Shown piece after piece: positions 57,972 through 64,000 of a stretch of DNA of 64,000 nucleotides. The translations under genes and the position numbers were made by a program. Below the pieces are notes generated by a model. It saw nothing but the letters and a program-made list of their open reading frames with translations, ran no database searches and had not been told where the DNA came from. The DNA is taken from positions 496,001-560,000 of the forward strand of contig JAEPQK010000002.1 in NCBI GenBank assembly GCA_017640615.1, in the 5' to 3' direction. Within the stretch, counting starts at the first letter, position 1, and each line of letters opens with the position of its first letter. Origin of the DNA: Rhizobiaceae bacterium. GTDB taxonomy: Bacteria; Pseudomonadota; Alphaproteobacteria; Rhizobiales; Rhizobiaceae.

Positions 57972-60170
57972 ATGGCGTCCAACCAGAACAACGCCCACGA
58001 TGTCGATGTCGACCTGGGAACACTGTTCGCCAGCATCGCACGCGATTGGCGACGCATCGTCGTTATCGCCCTGGTGGTGACGCTCGCCGCGTTTGCGTTG
58101 GCCTCGGTGCTGACGCCCAAATACAAAGGCGAAACCCGCATACTGATTGAAACCCGTGAATCCGAATTCACGCGAATCGATACGAATTCTGTTCGCTCTG
58201 CACCCATTCTCGATGAAGAGGGTGTTGCGAGCCAGGTGGAGGTGATTTCCTCGACCGACATCATCATGCAGGTCGCGCGCCAGCTTGATCTTGCTGATAT
58301 CGACGAGTTCGACGCCAACCCTTCATTCATCGCCAATCTGTTGGCGACTGCCGGTCTGGCGACCGACACCAGCAACCTGGCGCCCGAGGAAAGGGTGCTC
58401 AAGGCCTTTCGCGAAAAGCTGGACGTCTATAGGGTCGAGAATTCTCGCGTAATTGTAGTCGAGTTCTCGTCCGAGGATCCAAAGCTTGCCGCGGCGATCC
58501 CCAACGCAATGGCCGACGCATATATAGCCGTTCAGCGCGCTGCAAAGCTGGAATCGAATGCCGACGCGACAGACTGGCTCGAGCCGGAAATCGCTGAACT
58601 GCGCGAGCGGGTGAAAGCGGCCGAGCAGCGTGTGGCGGAATTCCGCGGGCAGTCCGATCTCTTTATCGGCGAGAACAATTCGGTCCTGGCTACGCAACAG
58701 CTCTCGCAACTGAGCACTGAGCTTTCGCGCGTCCGTGCAAATCGCTCCGCCGCCGAAGCCAAGGTAAGCACCATGCGCGCCGCGCTCGATGGGGGCGTCT
58801 CGCTGGATACAGTGCCAGACGTGCTGGCTTCGCCGCTGATCCAGCGCCTGCGCGAAAGCGAGCTGGAAATCCGCGCCGAGATCGCGGAGTTGTCCACGAC
58901 GCTTCTGCCCAATCATCCGCGCATCAAGGCGCTGAATTCGCAGGCGAGCGACTTGCGTCAGCAAATTCGGTCCGAGGCGCAGAAGGTGCTGACCGGGCTG
59001 CAGAACGAGGCGCGCACTGCGCGCGCTCGCGAAGAAGCGCTGCTGGCCGACGTGAACCGCCTCAAGGCCGAATCGGCTCGCGCTGACGAAGAGGGTGTGG
59101 AACTGCGCGCTCTGGAACGGGAAGCCGCGGCGCAGCGCGAGCTGCTGGAATCCTACCTGACCCGCTTCCGCGAGGCTTCCTCGCGTGGCGAACGCAACTA
59201 TCTGCCGGCCGACGCCCGCATCTTCTCCCGCGCGACCGTACCTGCCGAGCCATACTTCCCGAAGAAGCTGCCGATCATTGGCGCTGCTTTTGTCGCAACG
59301 CTGCTTCTGATGGTGATCGCGACCTTGCTGCGTGAGCTCTTCAGTGGCCGCGCGATGCGTCCGGCCGACGGCGCTGCGTTCCCGACAGTCGAGGATGTTG
59401 AGATGCCGGCGAGGCGTGCTGAGCCGGCAATGACGCCGGCCGAAGCGGCGCGCGCCGCCGCGCGCACCCATGAAATGGCCGAGCCTCTAACGGAGCTGGA
59501 AGACGAACCGGTAAAGCCTGCGGCGCCGGTGAAGAAGATCAGGCCGATGCGCGAGATCGAACCCGAGGTGCCCGAAAACAGGTTCGGCGAGATCGATGTT
59601 GATGAAGCCGCGTCTGAACTGATTGCCGACGGTACAGCTCGCGCTGTCTTTGTTTCGGCCGGGCTCGACGATGGCGCGGCGGCGGCTGTGCTGGTAGCCC
59701 GCGAGATCGCGGATGCAGGCTTGCGCACGCTGCTTCTGGACCTCACCGCGTCGGGTGCCGCCTCTCGTGCTACGGTCGAAAGCCGTTTCATGCGCGGTGT
59801 GACCGACCTGCTGGTCGGCGAGGCGCAATTTGCAGAGGTGATCCATCCAGACCACTTCTCGCCGCTGCACGTGATGCCGATCGGTACCGCGAACTTGCCG
59901 CGCGCGATGCGGGCGGTCGACCGCCTGCCGATCGTGCTGGATTCGCTCAATACTGCTTATGATCTCGTGGTGATCGATGGCGGGCCGGGCAGCGCCGATT
60001 CTGTCGGCCGCCTGATTGGCGACGATACGCGTGTGATCGTGTCCTGCATCTGGCCGACCGACGAGGTGGGTGAACTGGCCGATCGGCTGGTTCAGGCCGG
60101 GCTCGATGAGCCCATGATCGTGAGACCAAGCCGGATCGGCGACGCGCGGCCTGGCCGCAGTGCGGCCTAG
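57972..60170 (+). CDS. Wzz/ExoP-type polysaccharide co-polymerase with degenerate kinase domain
   Basis: This 732-residue protein has a Wzz domain with membrane helices near residues 26-46 and 420-440, a long coiled coil between (AEQRVAEFRGQSDLFIGE and later repeats), and a C-terminal ParA/BY-kinase-like domain. A Walker A' (GLRTLLLDL) and a Walker B (YDLVVIDGGPG) are visible, but the Walker A position reads SAGLDDGAAAAV with no GK(S/T). No C-terminal tyrosine cluster is seen. It probably controls EPS chain length without kinase activity. ATG 57972 has GGAG upstream. Confidence 0.9.
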   Translation: MASNQNNAHDVDVDLGTLFASIARDWRRIVVIALVVTLAAFALASVLTPKYKGETRILIETRESEFTRIDTNSVRSAPILDEEGVASQVEVISSTDIIMQVARQLDLADIDEFDANPSFIANLLATAGLATDTSNLAPEERVLKAFREKLDVYRVENSRVIVVEFSSEDPKLAAAIPNAMADAYIAVQRAAKLESNADATDWLEPEIAELRERVKAAEQRVAEFRGQSDLFIGENNSVLATQQLSQLSTELSRVRANRSAAEAKVSTMRAALDGGVSLDTVPDVLASPLIQRLRESELEIRAEIAELSTTLLPNHPRIKALNSQASDLRQQIRSEAQKVLTGLQNEARTARAREEALLADVNRLKAESARADEEGVELRALEREAAAQRELLESYLTRFREASSRGERNYLPADARIFSRATVPAEPYFPKKLPIIGAAFVATLLLMVIATLLRELFSGRAMRPADGAAFPTVEDVEMPARRAEPAMTPAEAARAAARTHEMAEPLTELEDEPVKPAAPVKKIRPMREIEPEVPENRFGEIDVDEAASELIADGTARAVFVSAGLDDGAAAAVLVAREIADAGLRTLLLDLTASGAASRATVESRFMRGVTDLLVGEAQFAEVIHPDHFSPLHVMPIGTANLPRAMRAVDRLPIVLDSLNTAYDLVVIDGGPGSADSVGRLIGDDTRVIVSCIWPTDEVGELADRLVQAGLDEPMIVRPSRIGDARPGRSAA

Positions 60171-60194
60171 ACACGAAGCGAATGAACTAGCGAG

Positions 60195-60222
60195 ACGGGC
60201 GGAGTAATTTCCGCCCGTTTGT
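60195..60222. terminator. Bidirectional terminator between convergent EPS genes
   Basis: ACGGGCGGA / TCCGCCCGT stem (60195-60203, 60210-60218) with a GTAATT loop; TTT follows on the + strand. It lies between convergent stop codons at 60170 and 60227. Confidence 0.75.
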
Positions 60223-60226
60223 CGTG

Positions 60227-61405
60227 TCAGTCTGAAGTGTCGGCTGAAGTGCCGGCGCTCTGCCGCCTGGCTCGCTTCAACAGCGACCAGACCGCCTGAT
60301 TTTCCTTGATGTTGCGCTTAACCGCGCCTGTCATGCGGCCAATTGCCGAGACGGCATGTCCACGCGCCGTCAGTGGCAGGTGAAAATCGAAATGCTGGCT
60401 TTCGATATCGCACCATTGGCGCTTGTAGCGCTCGTCGCCGACGCCGAAATCGTAGATCGCCATGCCGCTTTCGCAGGCTTCGCGGATGTTTTCGAAAAAC
60501 AGGAAATCGCCCGGGCTGGCGATTGCAAGCTCATCGTCGGCAAAGGCGGAGAACTCGCAGGTGAGCCTGTTGCCTGAGATGCTGGAGCCCGTGACTGCAC
60601 GCAGCACGCCGCCGACTTCCAGACCGTGTAGCAGGAAGTCTGGCTGAGACTTGCCGAGCGCACCAACGAACATGCGCCGGAAGGCGTCCCTGATCGTTGG
60701 CGGCGCAAACACGTCTGTTACGCCCATCTGGCGAAAGCGCGCTGCCTTCATTTCGTAGAACGTGCCGAGCAGGAGATCGACCTCGTCGGGCGTGGTCGCA
60801 ACGAAACGTCGATGGCCGCCGGCGGTCTCGAACTTCCTGGTTTGCGAGCGGTGCTTCTTGCGCTTGCGTTTGCCGCTGGTGCGGCCAAGCACTTCATCGA
60901 AGCCGCCGTCCAGGTCGACCGCTAGCGCGACGTTGGGACTTTGCGTGCAGCCTTCGCCGTATAGCGGATTGGCCATGGCGCTGCGTTCGGCCTCGTTGCG
61001 TTCCAGCAGCAGAAGGTCGACGTCCGGTCGACCCTTGGCCAGCGTTTGGCGCAGCTGGTCGCGAATGCCGGTGAGATCACCGTCGATGCATGCAGGGAAG
61101 CTGCCATTGGCATGCCGCCTGCCCGGATAACGCGCAATCGTAGCTGCACCGTCCTTGACGATTTCGACGACGAGCATGAATTGTATTGTGCCGCCTTGTG
61201 TGAGTTCGATCGCGACCAGATCGGCGCCGGGGCACTCGGCCCAGGCTTCCACAAATGCGGGGTTCTGCGGCGTCGAATGCAGCTTGCCTTTGCAGAACGT
61301 GGCATAGTCGGTGCGGGCGGCATCGAACGGCCGCACAGTTCCAGCCCAGGAACCCGCTTCGGACTTGGGATGTTCGGCCTCGAAAATCTGTGCCGCGTCA
61401 ACCAT
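60227..61405 (-). CDS. GNAT/FemAB-type acyltransferase protein (BcsL/CelD-like)
   Basis: This 392-residue protein contains the Acetyltransf_6 region in the second half, with basic RTSGKRKRKKHRSQTRKFE and VDLLLGTFYEMKAARFRQMG, then a tail with FFENIREACESGMAIYDFGV. Proteins of this type occur in cellulose and EPS clusters and may acylate a polysaccharide precursor. Convergent with the Wzz-like gene and divergent from the deacetylase gene. The substrate is unknown. Confidence 0.82.
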   Translation of the reverse strand: MVDAAQIFEAEHPKSEAGSWAGTVRPFDAARTDYATFCKGKLHSTPQNPAFVEAWAECPGADLVAIELTQGGTIQFMLVVEIVKDGAATIARYPGRRHANGSFPACIDGDLTGIRDQLRQTLAKGRPDVDLLLLERNEAERSAMANPLYGEGCTQSPNVALAVDLDGGFDEVLGRTSGKRKRKKHRSQTRKFETAGGHRRFVATTPDEVDLLLGTFYEMKAARFRQMGVTDVFAPPTIRDAFRRMFVGALGKSQPDFLLHGLEVGGVLRAVTGSSISGNRLTCEFSAFADDELAIASPGDFLFFENIREACESGMAIYDFGVGDERYKRQWCDIESQHFDFHLPLTARGHAVSAIGRMTGAVKRNIKENQAVWSLLKRARRQSAGTSADTSD

Positions 61406-61481
61406 AACTCAATCCTTGTGGCCTAGTTCTGGCGGTGACCTTTCGGCCAGTGAGACGAAGGTAGCGAAAAAAGGTGAATGA

Positions 61482-62540
61482 ATGATCGACTGGGGCGAGG
61501 TGGTCCGCAGGATGGTTCTGAACGGCGCCCGTGTGACCGGGCTCGCCGACCTGCTACGCGCCCGCTATGGCGGCATCGGAGCCATTCTAATGCTGCACAG
61601 GGTCACGGATGCGCCGCGCAAGACCATGGGCGTCAACCGGCATCTTTCGATCACACCCGGCTTTCTGGACGCCCTGTTAAGCGAGTTGCGGGCCATGGGT
61701 TACCGCTTCGTCGATATGGACGAAGCCGCCGACCGGATAACGGGCTCGACCTCCGGCGAGCGCTTCCTCACGCTGAGCGCCGATGACGCCTATCGCGACA
61801 ACCTCCTGGAAGCGTTGCCGATCCTCGAAAAACACGAGGCGCCGATCACGATCCATGTGTGCCCGGGTCTAACAAGCGGCAGCATGGATTTGTGGTGGGA
61901 CCTGCTCGAAGACGTGGTGACGGCGCGCGACGAGCTCTACCTGACGACTTCGGAGGGCCGCATGTTCGTCGATTGCTCGACGCCTGCGCGCAAGGCCGAG
62001 GCCAATTGCAAGCTGCATGACTTTCTAACGCAGGAGGTTCGCGAAGAAGACCGCCAGCCGATATTGCGCGACATGGCGCGGCTTGCGGGCCTGGACCACG
62101 GGCAGGCAAACCGCGAGACGCTGATGACCTGGGACGAAGTGCGCAAGGCCTCCGAACATCCGTTGGTGACGATTGGCGCACACACCCTGTGCCATTTCAA
62201 TCTGAAGCGGCTGAGCGACGAGAAGGCCTGGGAGGAGATCGTCGATGCGCCGCGCGTCATCGAACTTGAGACAGGCGTAAAGCCGCAGCACATGGCTTAT
62301 CCCTATGGCTATGAGAGCGCGGTCGGTGAACGCGAGGTGGCATTGGCCGCTGCCGCCGGCTTCCGCACCGCGGTGACGACGCGGCATGGCGTGGTGACGC
62401 ACGAGCACGCCGCGCACATGCATGCACTGCCCAGGATATCAGTGAATGGCCGCTATCAGCGGGTCGCGCATATTCGCACGATGCTATCCGGCATCACCAC
62501 CCCGCTGGCAAACCGAGGCAGGACGCTGGTAACGACCTAG
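61482..62540 (+). CDS. Polysaccharide deacetylase family protein
   Basis: This 352-residue protein shows IGAILMLHRVTDAP and a LTLSADDAYRDNLLEALPIL motif where NodB-fold enzymes usually have TFDDG. The two acidic residues are kept but the flanking Phe/Gly are changed. The metal His pair is in IGAHTLCHFN, and a late MAYPYGYES segment completes the fold. It probably removes acetyl groups from an EPS precursor. It has no signal peptide, so it acts in the cytoplasm. Its stop overlaps the DUF2842 gene convergently. Confidence 0.85.
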   Translation: MIDWGEVVRRMVLNGARVTGLADLLRARYGGIGAILMLHRVTDAPRKTMGVNRHLSITPGFLDALLSELRAMGYRFVDMDEAADRITGSTSGERFLTLSADDAYRDNLLEALPILEKHEAPITIHVCPGLTSGSMDLWWDLLEDVVTARDELYLTTSEGRMFVDCSTPARKAEANCKLHDFLTQEVREEDRQPILRDMARLAGLDHGQANRETLMTWDEVRKASEHPLVTIGAHTLCHFNLKRLSDEKAWEEIVDAPRVIELETGVKPQHMAYPYGYESAVGEREVALAAAAGFRTAVTTRHGVVTHEHAAHMHALPRISVNGRYQRVAHIRTMLSGITTPLANRGRTLVTT

Positions 62541-62752
62541 CTGCGCTTTCTCATGCCCTTCGCCATCCACGAGATGATGAACATGGCGGGGATAATCCAC
62601 AAAAGCCCGGAGAGTGCGAAGAAGCCGAGATGAACAAGCCAGCTCGACTCCTGAAGTTGCGCAACGGCGACGGTGGTTGCCACCAGCGCATAAATAATAA
62701 CGAGTGCGATAAGCAGCAGCGTTCCGATGAATTTGCGCAGGCGAGGCGGCAT
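62537..62752 (-). CDS. DUF2842 family small membrane protein
   Basis: This 71-residue protein has two helices (GTLLLIALVIIYALVATTVA and LGFFALSGLLWIIPAMFII) and basic ends (MPPRLRKF, GMRKRS). It matches the DUF2842 pattern found across alphaproteobacteria, often near ctaA, as here. The ATG at 62752 is chosen over longer frames with no ribosome binding site. No function is assigned to the family. Confidence 0.85.
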   Translation of the reverse strand: MPPRLRKFIGTLLLIALVIIYALVATTVAVAQLQESSWLVHLGFFALSGLLWIIPAMFIISWMAKGMRKRS

Positions 62753-62895
62753 AGCGGTCCCTTTCGGCCGCTGAGGTAGCCTGTTCGACCCCCTTGCACA
62801 AGCAGCGCGCGACCCCGTGTCGCGTATCCTCGCGGGTTGCCAGTCAGGCGGCGATGAGCCACCTATCGCGGCAAGGAAATGGACTGCGGGCCGCA

Positions 62896-64000
62896 ATGTA
62901 TCAGGACTTCGATCCGGGCGGGAATGTCGCCAGCATGGCGCGCGAAGAACGTCACAGGGCACAGGTGCGCTGGTGGCTCTATGCAGTGGCGGTGACGTTG
63001 TTTGCGCTGTTCGTTGTCGGCGGCGCGACGCGGCTGACGGACTCAGGGCTGTCGATCACCGAATGGAAGCCTATTCATGGTGTGATCCCGCCGCTGTCGG
63101 CATCCGATTGGCAGGAAGAATTCGCAAAATATCAGCAGATCCCGCAATTCGAACAGCTGAATGCGGACATGACGCTGGAGGAATTCAAGACGATCTTCTG
63201 GTGGGAATGGGCGCACCGGTTCATTGCGCGGGGCGTTGGTTTTCTGGTGGCGATTCCTCTGGTTTTCTTCTGGGCGACCGGGCGTTTGGAAAGGCACATG
63301 AAGCCGAAGCTCGTCGGGCTCTTCCTGCTTGGCGCACTGCAAGGCGCAATCGGCTGGTGGATGGTCGCGTCCGGCCTGTCGGAGCGCGTGAGCGTGAGCC
63401 AGTATCGGCTGGCCACGCATCTTGTGCTGGCCTGCCTGATCTTCGTTGCCACCCTTGCGCTGGCGCGTAGCCTCGCGCCGCACTCTGCCGGCCCGGCGGA
63501 GCCCGAGACACGCAGCTTTGCCGGCTGGATGGTGGTCTTTGTGCTCTTCCAGATATTCCTCGGCGCGCTTGTTGCGGGCCTGGACGCCGGCTTGAGTTAC
63601 ACCACATGGCCACGCATGGACGGCCGCTTCTGGCCGGACGGATTGCTGGCGATCGAACCCGCCTGGCGCAACTTTTTCGAGAACCCCAAGACGGTGCAGT
63701 TCGTGCACCGCATGTGCGCTTACATCCTGCTGCTTCTGTCGATCTGGCATGCGGTCGATTGTTGGCGCGCGGAGCCGGGAACAACCCATGCGCGCCGCGC
63801 AACGGTGCTGGCGCTGCTGATCGTCATGCAGGCGGCTATTGGCATCGTCACGCTGGTTCTGGTCGTGCCGCTCGGCTGGGCGCTGGCGCACCACGCCTTC
63901 GCTATCGTGGTGCTGGGTTTCGCCACGGCGCACTGGCAGGCAACGAAAGGCAGTTATCCGCTGCCGGGAAGAGGCGATTTGAAAGGAAAGCAGGCAATCG
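62896..64000 (+). CDS. ctaA: Heme A synthase (CtaA/COX15), C-terminus cut by the window
   Basis: The open frame runs off the window end, giving the first ~368 residues. The enzyme oxidises heme O to heme A in the inner membrane for cytochrome aa3. Visible are [34 protein letters not shown] (a heme-ligand His), ISVSQYR/ATHLVLA-type helix, [11 protein letters not shown] and [11 protein letters not shown]. The ATG at 62896 or the one at 62935 could be the start; neither has a strong site. Confidence 0.93.
   Translation, partial: MYQDFDPGGNVASMAREERHRAQVRWWLYAVAVTLFALFVVGGATRLTDSGLSITEWKPIHGVIPPLSASDWQEEFAKYQQIPQFEQLNADMTLEEFKTIFWWEWAHRFIARGVGFLVAIPLVFFWATGRLERHMKPKLVGLFLLGALQGAIGWWMVASGLSERVSVSQYRLATHLVLACLIFVATLALARSLAPHSAGPAEPETRSFAGWMVVFVLFQIFLGALVAGLDAGLSYTTWPRMDGRFWPDGLLAIEPAWRNFFENPKTVQFVHRMCAYILLLLSIWHAVDCWRAEPGTTHARRATVLALLIVMQAAIGIVTLVLVVPLGWALAHHAFAIVVLGFATAHWQATKGSYPLPGRGDLKGKQAI

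Overview
This window is chromosomal DNA from an alphaproteobacterium, most likely a member of the Hyphomicrobiales (Rhizobiales) near Phyllobacteriaceae or Brucellaceae. The evidence is gene order typical of that group (glyA-nrdR-ribD-ribE-ribH-nusB; a MarR regulator beside an L,D-transpeptidase as in LdtR-LdtP; CBP3 chaperone-DUF177-plsX-fabH-ihfA-MerR), high GC with alphaproteobacterial protein sequences, and many copies of the short palindromic 'cgtcatcccgg' repeats common in rhizobial intergenic DNA. No rRNA, CRISPR array or intact transposase gene was seen. One tRNA gene (Pro-GGG) is present.

Layout. 1-3.2 kb: end of a VOC-family gene, then a MerR regulator coupled to a leaderless solute-binding-type protein. 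This pair sits between two roughly 200 bp direct repeats that carry the 3' end of an FAD monooxygenase gene. 3.2-13.1 kb: housekeeping and metabolism (ppk-ppx, methyltransferase, HxlR regulator, class I amidotransferase, RNase D, MFS transporter, LuxR-type regulator). 13.1-19.5 kb: autotransporter, cupredoxin, acetyltransferase, aspS, DUF899. 19.5-23.2 kb: secreted protein of unknown function and parC. 23.2-25.8 kb: an AT-richer accessory patch with a disrupted Ntn-hydrolase-like gene, an Xre/ImmA-IrrE pair, three tandem 20-bp operators and two divergent small genes, one of them frameshifted. 25.8-27.3 kb: no convincing gene, but mosaic repeats and a dense run of hairpins. 27.3-37.1 kb: cspA, bpt, a CpxP-like two-component locus, hemB, hydroxyisobutyryl-CoA hydrolase, LdtR/LdtP. 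37.2-53.1 kb: one-carbon/riboflavin operon, H+-pyrophosphatase, ArsR-SRPBCC pair, envelope and fatty-acid genes, tRNA-Pro, SbtA/SbtB bicarbonate module. 53.1-62.5 kb: exopolysaccharide cluster. 62.5-64 kb: DUF2842 and the start of heme A synthase (ctaA).

How genes work together. PPK and PPX make and degrade polyphosphate and are translationally coupled. NrdR, RibD, RibE, RibH and NusB form a compact co-directional run with overlapping starts and stops. PlsX and FabH start phospholipid and fatty-acid synthesis. The EPS cluster has an initiating phosphotransferase, a GT4 glycosyltransferase, a Wza-like export lipoprotein, a Wzz/BY-kinase-like co-polymerase, an O-antigen-ligase/polymerase-type membrane protein, an acetyltransferase-fold protein and a deacetylase. 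That is most of a surface-polysaccharide pathway, without a recognisable flippase in this window.
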